Assembly (NCBI GenBank): GCA_934591705.1
Contig: CAKTPM010000006.1
Span: 22,292-86,291 of the forward strand
Length of the DNA: 64,000 bases
Source: an uncultured Oscillospiraceae bacterium
GTDB taxonomy: Bacteria; Bacillota; Clostridia; Oscillospirales; Oscillospiraceae
Direction: 5' to 3'
Shown here: in pieces, positions 57,513 to 64,000 of the stretch
How positions within the stretch are numbered: position 1 is the first letter of the stretch
Layout: the number at the start of each line of letters is the position of its first letter
Program-made: the position numbers and the translations under genes
Notes under the pieces: generated by a model
What the model saw: only the letters and a program-made list of their open reading frames with translations
Databases searched by the model: none
What the model was told of the DNA's origin: nothing

Positions 57513-59750
57513 ATGGCACGAAAAAAACAGGAAGAAAAAGAGGTCCGCCACATGGCTGACCCCCATGTGAGGGGTCTGCGGGGGGTGACGCTGGATCAGC
57601 CCATCACCGCCACGCTGGACGAAAACTATATGCCCTACGCCATGAGCGTCATCGTCAGCCGGGCCATTCCGGAGATCGACGGCTTCAAGCCCGCCCACCG
57701 CAAGCTCCTCTACACCATGTACAAGATGGGGCTTTTGACGGGCTCGCGGACCAAGAGCGCCAACATCGTGGGCCAGACCATGCGCCTGAACCCCCACGGC
57801 GACCAGGCCATCTATGAGACCATGGTGCGCCTGGCCAAGGGCAATGAGGCCCTTTTGCACCCCTTTGTGGACTCCAAGGGCAACTTCGGCAAGGTCTATT
57901 CCCGGGACATGGCCTATGCCGCCAGCCGCTATACCGAGGCAAAGCTGGCCCCCATCTGCGCCGAGCTCTTCCGGGATCTCGACAACGACGCCGTGGACTT
58001 TGCCGACAACTACGACAACACCATGAAGGAGCCCGCCCTCCTGCCCACCGCCTTCCCCAATGTGCTGGTGAGCGCCAACCAGGGCATCGCCGTGGGCATG
58101 GCCTCCCAGATCTGCGGCTTTAACCTGGGAGAGGTGTGCGACACCACCATCGCCCTTTTGAAAAACCCCGGCCACGACATCGCCTCCACGCTGCTGGCGC
58201 CGGACTTTTCCACCGGCGGGCAGATCCTCTGCACCGGCGAGGACCTGCGGGAGATCTACCGCACCGGCCGGGGCGGCGTGCGCATCCGGGCCCGCTACCG
58301 CTATGACAAGCAGCAGAATGTCATCGAGGTCTTCGAGATCCCCTACTCCACCTCCATTGAGGCCATTTTGGACAAGGTGGCGGAGCTGGTGAAGGCGGGG
58401 AAGGTCAAGGAGATCGCCGACATGCGGGACGAGAGCGACCTCAGCGGCCTCAAACTCGCCATCGACTGCAAGCGGGGCACCGACCCGGACAAGCTCATGC
58501 AGAAGCTCTTCCGCATGACCCCCCTCCAGGACACCCTCAGCTGCAACTTCAACATTCTCATCGCCGGGATGCCCCGGGTGATGGGCGTGGGCGAGATCCT
58601 CGAGGAGTGGACCGCCTGGCGCACGGAGTGCGTCCGCCGCCGGGTGTACTGCATCCTGGGCCGCAAGAAGGATAAGCTGCATCTGCTCAAGGGCCTGAAG
58701 CGCATCCTGCTGGATATCGACAAGGCCATCGCCATCATCCGGGAGACGGAGGCGGACGCCGAGGTGGTGCCCAACCTGATGATCGGCTTCGGCATCGACC
58801 AGCTCCAGGCGGAGTTCGTGGCGGAGATCAAGCTCCGCAACATCAATAAGGAATACATCCTCAAGCGGGTGGAGGAGGTCTCCGCCTTAGAGGGGGAGAT
58901 CGCCGACCTGGAGGATATCCTGGCCACGCCGCACCGCGTGCGCAGGATCATCATCGACGAGCTCACCGAGGTCAAGAAGAAATACGCCCAGCCCCGGCGC
59001 ACGGAGGTCCTCTACGGCCACGAGCTGGAGGCGGAGCCGGAGGAGGAGCTGCCCGAGGACTACCCGGTGCACCTGTTCCTCAGCCGGGAGGGGTACCTGA
59101 AGAAGATCACCCCCCAGAGCTTGCGGATGTCCGGGGAGCAGAAGTATAAGGAGGGGGACGGCCCCGCCCAGTACTGGGAGACCATGAACAACAACGAGCT
59201 TTTGGTCTTCACCGACCGCCGGCTCTGCTACAAGGCCCGGCTGGGGGAGTTCGCCGAGACCAAGGCGTCCCTGCTGGGAGATTATCTCCCCGCCAAGCTG
59301 GGCATGGAGGACGGCGAGCGGGTCATCTACGCCTGTCTCAGCGGCGATTACAGCGGGAACATGCTCTTCTTCTTCCGGAACGGCAAGGTGGCCAAGGTGC
59401 CCCTGCAGAGCTACGCCACCGCCTCCAACCGCCGGAAGCTCACCGGCGCCTACTGCGACAAGTTCCCCCTGTGCGCCTGCCTGTTCCTGCCGGAGGATCG
59501 GGAGGTGGCCCTCTATACCGATGAGCCCCGGCTTTTGCTGATGCACACCTCGTCTCTCACCCCCAAGCCCACCCGCAGCACCCAGGGCGTGGCGGTGATG
59601 ACCATCAAGCCAAAGTATCGCTTAGAGCGGGTGGCCTTCCCGGAGGACACCGGCATCACCCACCACAGCCGCTACCGCACCCGCACGCTGCCCGCCGCCG
59701 GCGCCCTTCTCAAGCCGGAGGACAGCGATGAAAAGCAGCTGGAGCTTTGA
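57513..59750 (+). CDS. parC: Type IIA topoisomerase subunit A (ParC-like)
   Basis: DNA-cleaving subunit, 745 aa. The active-site tyrosine is Y140 in AASRYTEAKL, preceded by the winged-helix segment DGFKPAHRKLLYTMYKMG and KSANIVGQTMRLNPHGD. The isoleucine DNA-intercalation region, coiled coil and a C-terminal beta-pinwheel follow. I see no QRRGGKG-type GyrA box in the pinwheel, which argues against gyrase and for topoisomerase IV. The ATG follows AGAAAGGA. It is read together with parE and ends 25 nt before a lipoprotein gene. Confidence 0.82.
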   Translation: MARKKQEEKEVRHMADPHVRGLRGVTLDQPITATLDENYMPYAMSVIVSRAIPEIDGFKPAHRKLLYTMYKMGLLTGSRTKSANIVGQTMRLNPHGDQAIYETMVRLAKGNEALLHPFVDSKGNFGKVYSRDMAYAASRYTEAKLAPICAELFRDLDNDAVDFADNYDNTMKEPALLPTAFPNVLVSANQGIAVGMASQICGFNLGEVCDTTIALLKNPGHDIASTLLAPDFSTGGQILCTGEDLREIYRTGRGGVRIRARYRYDKQQNVIEVFEIPYSTSIEAILDKVAELVKAGKVKEIADMRDESDLSGLKLAIDCKRGTDPDKLMQKLFRMTPLQDTLSCNFNILIAGMPRVMGVGEILEEWTAWRTECVRRRVYCILGRKKDKLHLLKGLKRILLDIDKAIAIIRETEADAEVVPNLMIGFGIDQLQAEFVAEIKLRNINKEYILKRVEEVSALEGEIADLEDILATPHRVRRIIIDELTEVKKKYAQPRRTEVLYGHELEAEPEEELPEDYPVHLFLSREGYLKKITPQSLRMSGEQKYKEGDGPAQYWETMNNNELLVFTDRRLCYKARLGEFAETKASLLGDYLPAKLGMEDGERVIYACLSGDYSGNMLFFFRNGKVAKVPLQSYATASNRRKLTGAYCDKFPLCACLFLPEDREVALYTDEPRLLLMHTSSLTPKPTRSTQGVAVMTIKPKYRLERVAFPEDTGITHHSRYRTRTLPAAGALLKPEDSDEKQLEL

Positions 59751-59775
59751 GACCGGCAGGAGAGGAGGCCGCCCC

Positions 59776-60408
59776 ATGAAAAGAAAAGTGCTTGCCCTTT
59801 TGCTCTGCGGCGTGGTGCTGCTCTCCGGCTGCTCGCTGCTGAACCGGGAGTACAGCTCCGTGACCCCCCACAGCGCCAGCTACTATGAGAGCGGCAGCAG
59901 CTCCGTGCTCCGGGCAGAGAACTACCAGGACCTGGTGAACGACATCCTGGTGCTGGCGGGCCAGCATAAGGAGGAGGGCACCGTATGGCTCTACCTGGAG
60001 GAGGACGCCGACGCCGAGAGCGGCATCATCAACGCCTGCCGGGAGGTGCAGCAGGACACCCCCATGGGCAGCTATGCCCTGGACTATCTCACCTATCAGC
60101 TGACCCGGCAGCACAACTACTGGGAGATCGCCCTCTCTCTGGGCTACCGCCGCACGGCGGAGCAGCAGGACTCCATCGTGCACATCACCAGCCTCTCGGC
60201 GCTGCAGGGCCTTCTCTCCGCCGCCCTGGAGGACGGCCGCGAGGAACTGACCGTGCAGCTTTCCTACTTCAATGAGCAGCCCCAGGCCGTCTATGAGGCC
60301 GTCAGCGCTGCCCAGGCCGACCTTCTGCCCCAGGCCGACCCCTGGGAGGTGACCCTCTATCCGGCGGAAGGCACGCCGGGCATCGCGGAAATAATTCTCA
60401 AAAACTGA
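59776..60408 (+). CDS. Putative lipoprotein of unknown function
   Basis: 210-aa exported lipoprotein: a short basic start MKRKVLALLL and lipobox VLLSGC (Cys at about residue 20), then a soluble alpha/beta domain with no family I recognise. Its last strand reads VTLYPAEGTPGIAEIILKN. GGAGAGGAGG precedes the ATG at 59776; an ATG at 59728 in the same frame would spoil the signal peptide. It lies 25 nt after parC and may share its transcript. Confidence 0.75.
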   Translation: MKRKVLALLLCGVVLLSGCSLLNREYSSVTPHSASYYESGSSSVLRAENYQDLVNDILVLAGQHKEEGTVWLYLEEDADAESGIINACREVQQDTPMGSYALDYLTYQLTRQHNYWEIALSLGYRRTAEQQDSIVHITSLSALQGLLSAALEDGREELTVQLSYFNEQPQAVYEAVSAAQADLLPQADPWEVTLYPAEGTPGIAEIILKN

Positions 60409-60418
60409 ATTTGCAGGG

Positions 60419-60447
60419 TTGACAAAAGTTTCTTCATCGGATATACT
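60419..60447 (+). promoter_or_regulatory. Promoter of tRNA-Gly
   Basis: TTGACA (60419-60424), 17-nt spacer, TATACT (60442-60447), with the tRNA beginning 14 nt later. Confidence 0.85.
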
Positions 60448-60460
60448 ATGTCTTGCGTTT

Positions 60461-60536
60461 GCGGGCGTAGCTCATCTGGTAGAGCGCGACCTTGCCAAGG
60501 TCGAGGTAGCGAGTTCGAGCCTCGTCGCCCGCTCCA
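60461..60536 (+). tRNA. tRNA-Gly (anticodon GCC)
   Basis: Full cloverleaf: acceptor GCGGGCG/CGCCCGC, D arm GCTC/GAGC, anticodon arm CGACC-TTGCCAA-GGTCG with GCC, T arm GCGAG-TTCGAGC-CTCGT (approximate), discriminator T and an encoded CCA. Followed by a terminator at 60542. Confidence 0.95.
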
Positions 60537-60723
60537 AAAAGAAAACACCACCCTTTCGGGGTGGTGTTTTGTTTTTGGACTATGTCGCGGGCAGGGTAGA
60601 GCTCGCTGCCTCGACCCGTGCGAAGCACATAAAATTTCGAGGTGAGGTAGGGTTCCCGCGAATGGCTCTGCCATTCGTGGGATGCCGGGTAGCGAGTTCG
60701 AGCCTCGTCGCCCGCTCCAAAAA
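60505..60723 (+). repeat. 36-bp direct repeat: duplicated 3' end of tRNA-Gly
   Basis: The last 32 bases of tRNA-Gly plus the following AAAA recur exactly: 60505-60540 and 60688-60723, offset 183 bp. The second copy is not a tRNA, since nothing upstream of it completes a cloverleaf. The 147 bp between hold a terminator and an 11-bp stem hairpin (60655-60681). The pattern is that of an attachment-site scar at a tRNA 3' end, or a slipped tRNA duplication. Confidence 0.85.
60542..60576 (+). terminator. Terminator of tRNA-Gly
   Basis: AAAACACCACCC (60542-60553) with GGGTGGTGTTTT (60559-60570), then GTTTTT. Confidence 0.92.
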
Positions 60724-60756
60724 TCGACGGTCTTCGTAAGAAGGTCGTCGATTTTT
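60719..60756 (+). terminator. Terminator-like hairpin after the second tRNA 3' copy
   Basis: AAAAATCGACG...TCTTC, loop GTAA, GAAGG...CGTCGATTTTT. It directly follows the CCA of the duplicated tRNA end, as a tRNA terminator would. Confidence 0.8.
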
Positions 60757-60763
60757 ACTTATT

Positions 60764-60842
60764 ACTTCTTCACTCTTCGCTTTTCACTTTTCACCCCGTC
60801 GCTTTTTGGGAGGGAACAGGTAATAGTGAATAGTGAAGAAGT
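60764..60842. repeat. Inverted repeat before the four-helix-bundle gene
   Basis: ACTTCTTCACT (60764-60774) and AGTGAAGAAGT (60832-60842) are perfect 11-bp inverted arms, with imperfect extensions (TTTTCACTTTTCAC against GTAATAGTGAATAG). Similar purine/pyrimidine tracts often accompany genes of this family. Confidence 0.6.
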
Positions 60843-60863
60843 GAGACACGGGAGGAACGCGCT

Positions 60864-61211
60864 GTGGCCAGCCCGCTGCTTGATAAATCGAAGGCGTTTG
60901 CACTCGCCATCATCCGGGTGTGCAGCCATGTCAAAAAGGAGCGCCGAGAGGCGGTTTTGACCAATCAGCTGCTGCGCTCGGGCACCAGCATCGGGGCCAA
61001 TATTCGAGAGGCCTTTTATGCTCATGGCCGGGCAGATTTTATCGCTAAGCTGCAAATCGCATTGAAGGAATGCTCGGAAAGCGAGTACTGGCTGGAACTG
61101 CTTCTGGAGAGCGGATACTATGATGACACCGCCATTCTGGAGCAATGTACAGAAATCAAAAAGCTCCTTATCGCCTCCATCAACACCGCTAAGAGCAAAA
61201 ACGCCCATTAA
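60864..61211 (+). CDS. Four-helix bundle protein (S23/IVP family)
   Basis: 115-aa all-helical protein of the family first seen as open reading frames in 23S rRNA intervening sequences and related to the Avd accessory protein of diversity-generating retroelements. Motifs: FALAIIRVCSHV, QLLRSGTSIGANIREA, and a DFIAKLQIALKECSESEYWLELL helix. The start is GTG at 60864 behind GGGAGGAA. It stands alone: no rRNA, reverse transcriptase or variable repeat is near. Its function is unknown. Flanking repeats and the tRNA scar suggest that this spot accepts foreign DNA. Confidence 0.85.
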   Translation: MASPLLDKSKAFALAIIRVCSHVKKERREAVLTNQLLRSGTSIGANIREAFYAHGRADFIAKLQIALKECSESEYWLELLLESGYYDDTAILEQCTEIKKLLIASINTAKSKNAH

Positions 61212-61238
61212 AAAACTCCGCCGGCGGCGGAGTTTTTT
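61210..61238. terminator. Bidirectional terminator
   Basis: AAAAAACTCCGCC, loop GGC, GGCGGAGTTTTTT, between the four-helix-bundle gene and the convergent deacetylase-like gene. Confidence 0.92.
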
Positions 61239-61254
61239 GTATTCCGTTTCCGCT

Positions 61255-62133
61255 TCAGCTCGTTCCGCCGGCGAAGAGCACCGGCTTCGTCACCGCCGTC
61301 AGGGGCTCGATGGAGAAGCCCGCCTGCTGTATGGCCTCCACCAGCAGCGGCATGGCCTTGCGGGTCTCCTCCAGGTCCTGGGTGTCCTGGAACTGGATCA
61401 CCGCCCGGTCCACCCGGCCCAGGGCCTCGGAAATATTCTTGACCTGGGCCTCCGCCGTGGGGGTCGACTGCCCCACCTGGGAGGAGATGTTCCAGTCGAA
61501 GGGGACAAAGCCCCGGCGGATCATCTCCGCCAGCATGGGCTGGTAGATGCCGCTGTTATAGCTGTTGATGCTGCCGCCGTAGACCCGGAAAAGGGTGGGG
61601 GTCACGCCGGTGGTCTCCTGAATATAGGTAAAAATCTGCTGCATGTCGTTGAGATAGTTTTCCACGGAGGCATACATGACCGCGCAGTCCTTGGACCAAG
61701 AGAGCATACCCAGGGTGTGGCCGCTGTCCACAATGCGGCGGAGGATCTCCCCATCGCTGTCACTGTGGGGGGCCGCCGCGAAGAAGGTGGCCCGGACGCC
61801 CAGCTCATCCAGCTGATCGAGGATGTCCCCGGCGCCCACATAGGATACCAGATCCACGGTGATATACGCCTTGCGGCTCTCCCGTACGGTGGCGGCGTAC
61901 TCCGCCGGCGCGCGGAAGTCCGGGTAGAGCTTTTGATAGGACGGGCCCTCGCCGTCGATGACGATGCTCCCGCCGCTCTCGGCGGCGCCCACCGCCTGCA
62001 GAAGCGTTTTGTACTGCTGCTTATAGTGCAGCGCAAAGGCCGCGCTGATGCCGATGGCCAGCACCACCGCCAGCAGGATGATGTTTTTGAAAAAGCGTAC
62101 GCTCCCGAAATAGGCCGGTTTCCGGCTGTCCAT
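61255..62133 (-). CDS. Polysaccharide-deacetylase-fold protein with degenerate active site
   Basis: 292-aa protein with one N-terminal membrane anchor (about residues 14-33) and an extracytoplasmic NodB-like barrel: ITVDLVSYVGAGDILDQLDELGVRATFF, SGHTLGMLSWSKD, and FRVYGGSINSYN. The canonical TFDDGP is replaced by TVDLVS, and the His-x3-His metal motif (usually GHEIGNHT) is GHTLGMLS with one His left. Probably not an active metal-dependent deacetylase. The ATG at 62133 has AAGGAAGGAGG; the longer frame to 62217 does not. Confidence 0.75.
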   Translation of the reverse strand: MDSRKPAYFGSVRFFKNIILLAVVLAIGISAAFALHYKQQYKTLLQAVGAAESGGSIVIDGEGPSYQKLYPDFRAPAEYAATVRESRKAYITVDLVSYVGAGDILDQLDELGVRATFFAAAPHSDSDGEILRRIVDSGHTLGMLSWSKDCAVMYASVENYLNDMQQIFTYIQETTGVTPTLFRVYGGSINSYNSGIYQPMLAEMIRRGFVPFDWNISSQVGQSTPTAEAQVKNISEALGRVDRAVIQFQDTQDLEETRKAMPLLVEAIQQAGFSIEPLTAVTKPVLFAGGTS

Positions 62134-62207
62134 AGCGGCCGCCTCCTTCCTTCTGCGTAAAGCGCCCGGGGGCCTTTCCATAAAACGGCCCCGCAGGGTA
62201 TGGATGT

Positions 62208-62236
62208 ATGGTAGCACACCCCGGGGCGGGGTGCAA
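62208..62236 (-). promoter_or_regulatory. Promoter of the deacetylase-like gene
   Basis: Minus strand TTGCAC (62231-62236), 17-nt spacer, TACCAT (62208-62213). Confidence 0.65.
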
Positions 62237-62266
62237 GAAAAATCTTCCCGCCGGGGTCTTTTTTCC

Positions 62267-63148
62267 TCACAGCAGGTGCCGCTCGAAGTTCCCGCCGGCG
62301 TATACGCCCTCCTGCACGATGGTGAAGGCCTCGGGGTCTATCTCCCGGACGGCCTGCTGCACCGTGGCCACCTCGTACTTGTTGAGGCAGGCGCACAGCA
62401 CCGCCACCTTCTCCTGGGTATAGCCGCCGGTGCCCTCCCAGGAGGTCACGCCGCGCTCCAGCCGCTCCAAGATGAAGTGGCTGATCTCCGCCTGCTTGTG
62501 CTTGGTAAAGATCAGCACCTGGTCGGTGACATTCTGCTGGTGGATGCGGTCCAAAAACAGGGCGGAGAACACGGTGTAGATGATGCTGTAGATCGCGATG
62601 GTGGGGCTGAAGAGGATCGCGCAGAGGGTGTAGAGCCCCGCGTTGAAGGTGATGGAGAATCTGCCCACCGTGAGATGGGCGCCCTTTTTGCTCAGGTAAA
62701 GGCCCAGGATATCCAGCCCGCCGGTGGAGCAGCCGCAGGTCAGCACCAGGCCGCCGCCGAAGCCGGAGAGGATACCGCCCACCAGGCAGCTGGTCAGGGG
62801 GTCGGCGATAAAGGGCACCGCCGGCACGGGAATGGTGGACAGCAGGAGGGAGGAGGTCATGGTGCAGATGGAGGCATAGGCCAAAAAGCGCTTGCCCAGC
62901 GAGCGCCAGGCCAGGAGGAACAGGGGGACATTGGCCAAAAAATAGATGATACCGGCGATATCCACCCCGGCGGTGATGTTCATCTTCGTGGTCAGAAGCG
63001 TGCGCACGACCTGGCACAGGCCGTAGAGGCCGCCGCTGTAAAAGCCCTGGGGTACGAGGATCAGGTTGCAGGCCGCGGCGCTGCAGGCCACACCGAAGAT
63101 ACCTGCCAAAAGCCGCAGCTGCTTGTGATGTAAGATTCTGTAAAACAC
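62267..63148 (-). CDS. YitT family membrane protein (DUF161/DUF2179)
   Basis: 293-aa protein with about five to six helices (residues 10-200) and a cytoplasmic C-terminal DUF2179 domain. It has the repeated pattern VPQGFYSGGLYGLCQVV and LTCGCSTGGLDILGLYLSKK of the family. Transport function is suspected but not known. The start is GTG at 63148 (reads VFYRILHH) behind AAAGGATGG; the frame remains open further but lacks a start signal. A consensus promoter lies 60 nt upstream. Confidence 0.88.
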   Translation of the reverse strand: MFYRILHHKQLRLLAGIFGVACSAAACNLILVPQGFYSGGLYGLCQVVRTLLTTKMNITAGVDIAGIIYFLANVPLFLLAWRSLGKRFLAYASICTMTSSLLLSTIPVPAVPFIADPLTSCLVGGILSGFGGGLVLTCGCSTGGLDILGLYLSKKGAHLTVGRFSITFNAGLYTLCAILFSPTIAIYSIIYTVFSALFLDRIHQQNVTDQVLIFTKHKQAEISHFILERLERGVTSWEGTGGYTQEKVAVLCACLNKYEVATVQQAVREIDPEAFTIVQEGVYAGGNFERHLL

Positions 63149-63206
63149 GGGTCTTCCATCCTTTCTCGTTGCTGTGCAAAAATTACCAGTATATGTATGT
63201 GTATAT

Positions 63207-63235
63207 ATTGTACATTTCCCCGGGGATATAGTCAA
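63207..63235 (-). promoter_or_regulatory. Promoter of the YitT-family gene
   Basis: Minus strand TTGACT (63230-63235), 17-nt spacer, TACAAT (63207-63212). Confidence 0.8.
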
Positions 63236-63249
63236 GCGCGGCGGCGACA

Positions 63250-63531
63250 TTATAAGCTGTAGCGGAGATATTTTCTCAGCTGCCGCCTGGCCCGGGCCAG
63301 GCCACGGCTGACGGAGGACTTGTTGACCCCCAGCTCCCGGGCAATGTCCGCCTGCTTCATGCGGCGAAAATAGTACATCTCCACCTGCCGGCGCTGGGCG
63401 GGGGAGAGCTCCTCCAGGGCCAGGGGCAGATTCCGGCGCAGCCGCTCCAGACGCCGGGAGTTGTCCTCGTCCCCCTGGCGCCACCTTTCCAGCTCCGGCA
63501 GGTCAAAGAGCTCAAACTCTGTACTTCCCAT
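63250..63531 (-). CDS. Sigma-70 region 4-like helix-turn-helix protein
   Basis: 93-aa protein that is essentially a sigma-factor region 4: ALEELSPAQRRQVEMYYFRRMKQADIARELGVNKSSVSRGLARARRQL. There is no region 2, so it cannot act alone as a sigma factor. Proteins of this form are found in Firmicutes mobile elements and in small regulatory cassettes. The start (ATG at 63531) lies within the 3' end of the upstream gene (20-nt overlap), so the two are coupled. Target and role unknown. Confidence 0.75.
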   Translation of the reverse strand: MGSTEFELFDLPELERWRQGDEDNSRRLERLRRNLPLALEELSPAQRRQVEMYYFRRMKQADIARELGVNKSSVSRGLARARRQLRKYLRYSL

Positions 63532-63745
63532 GGATAAAAAAGCTCCTGTCGTAGTATTTTCGGGTGATCTGCTCCAGCTCCCGGCATTGCTGCCGCAGCG
63601 GATACAGCTCCCGGATGCGCCGCCGCAGGCGACAGCGCTTGTCCCGGTCCGGCTCCTGCCTTTCCTGCAGGCGCAGCTCCGTCATCCGGGCGGTGATCAT
63701 TTGTGCCGACCGGGCGTACTCTGCGGCCATTTCTTGCAGCTGCAT
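63512..63745 (-). CDS. Small coiled-coil protein paired with the sigma-like gene
   Basis: 77-aa, highly charged (Arg/Glu/Gln-rich) helical protein, probably a coiled coil over most of its length, ending in FIHGKYRV. No family is recognised. AAGGAGACG precedes the ATG. The 20-nt overlap with the region-4 gene suggests a functional pair, perhaps a partner or anti-factor. Confidence 0.6.
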   Translation of the reverse strand: MQLQEMAAEYARSAQMITARMTELRLQERQEPDRDKRCRLRRRIRELYPLRQQCRELEQITRKYYDRSFFIHGKYRV

Positions 63746-63788
63746 GGCATCGTCTCCTTATCTTCTGCGGATTTTCACAAATTTCTTG

Positions 63789-63817
63789 TTGACAAAAGGG
63801 CACGCTTCTGCTATTAT
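63789..63817 (+). promoter_or_regulatory. Promoter of the tRNA-Thr/tRNA-Tyr genes
   Basis: TTGACA (63789-63794), 17-nt spacer, TATTAT (63812-63817), 18 nt before tRNA-Thr. Confidence 0.85.
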
Positions 63818-63835
63818 ACGGTTTGCTGGTCATGT

Positions 63836-63911
63836 GCTGGTGTAGCTCAGCTGGTAGAGCAGCTGATTTGTAATCAGCAGGTCGGGGGTTCGAATCCGTC
63901 CACCAGCTCCA
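63836..63911 (+). tRNA. tRNA-Thr (anticodon TGT)
   Basis: Acceptor GCTGGTG/CACCAGC, anticodon arm GCTGA-TTTGTAA-TCAGC with TGT, T loop TTCGAAT, discriminator T and encoded CCA. Confidence 0.95.
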
Positions 63912-63930
63912 GCTTCTTACATGTTCATAT

Positions 63931-64000
63931 GGGGGATTTCCCGAGTGGCCAAAGGGGACAGACTGTAAATCTGCTGGCAACGCCTTCGGTGGTTCGAATC
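63931..64000 (+). tRNA. tRNA-Tyr (anticodon GTA), cut by window edge
   Basis: Starts GGGGGAT; D arm CCCGAGTGGCC typical of class II tRNA; anticodon arm CAGA-CTGTAAA-TCTG with GTA; a long variable arm (CTGGCAACGCCTTCGG region); the T loop TTCGAATC reaches the last base of the window. The 3' acceptor strand is outside. Confidence 0.92.

Noticed and set aside
60583..60720. A second complete tRNA gene downstream of tRNA-Gly
   Set aside because: Only the 3' portion matches tRNA-Gly; no D arm or anticodon arm with proper pairing can be built from the preceding bases.
1..64000. CRISPR arrays, insertion-sequence transposases, prophage structural genes or rRNA
   Set aside because: No regularly spaced repeats, transposase motifs, phage structural proteins or rRNA sequence were seen on either strand.

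Overview
The window reads as a chromosomal segment of a GC-rich, anaerobic, probably spore-forming member of the Clostridia, most likely an Oscillospiraceae-type gut bacterium. The reasons are the Rnf complex, glutamate fermentation through methylaspartate, HemZ and SpoVB homologues, a class 1B dihydroorotate dehydrogenase (PyrD plus PyrK), PyrI next to PyrB, a dockerin protein, and AGGAGG ribosome-binding sites with TTGACA/TATAAT promoters. No rRNA is present, so the genus cannot be fixed.

Layout. 1-14400 (minus strand) is a galactose locus. It holds an mglBAC ABC importer, an AraC-type response regulator, a sensor kinase, a membrane-anchored binding protein, a second galactose-binding lipoprotein, and the Leloir genes galK-galT-galE-galM (galM runs off the left edge). 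14480-18280 (plus) is a large secreted protein carrying a thioredoxin-like CxxC segment, a CAP domain and a dockerin. 18437-24202 (plus) is a pyrimidine operon, pyrC-K-D-F-E-B-I. 24217-33873 (minus) encodes the whole methylaspartate route from glutamate to acetate and pyruvate: citramalate lyase (citD, citE, citF), a two-subunit mesaconase, a GntR regulator, glutamate mutase (glmS, glmE) with its reactivase glmL, and methylaspartate ammonia-lyase. A divergent P-loop protein with an alanyl-tRNA-synthetase-like metal motif follows at 34003. 35070-40692 (minus) is a conserved housekeeping cluster: an acyltransferase-like protein, an MBL hydrolase, hemZ, a spoVB-like flippase, mazG and HU. 40861-45652 (plus) is recJ-relA-dtd. 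45716-49374 (minus) has a MarR regulator with a small membrane protein, an AtoE-type fatty-acid transporter and a DUF975 membrane protein. 49678-54826 (plus) is rnfCDGEAB. 55456-60408 (plus) is a divergent type IIA topoisomerase pair and a lipoprotein. 60461-64000 holds tRNA-Gly, tRNA-Thr and tRNA-Tyr genes, a four-helix-bundle gene with repeat-like flanks, a degenerate polysaccharide deacetylase, a YitT-family protein, and a region-4-only sigma-like gene pair.

How the parts fit. Glutamate mutase, methylaspartase, mesaconase and citramalate lyase turn glutamate into acetate, pyruvate and ammonia. Pyruvate oxidation gives reduced ferredoxin, which Rnf can use to pump ions while reducing NAD+. 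The AtoE-type carrier could move the resulting short-chain acids. The galactose locus looks like a self-contained sense-import-catabolise unit: 21-bp-spaced direct repeats beside the mglB promoter suit the AraC-type regulator, and a membrane-tethered binding protein inside the kinase operon suggests that ligand sensing uses a third component.

The less ordinary items are the P-loop/SAD-like protein, the CAP-dockerin fusion, the active-site-degenerate acyltransferase and deacetylase, the 36-bp duplication of the tRNA-Gly 3' end, and several palindromic operators. All functional calls come from reading motifs by eye; no database search was run.
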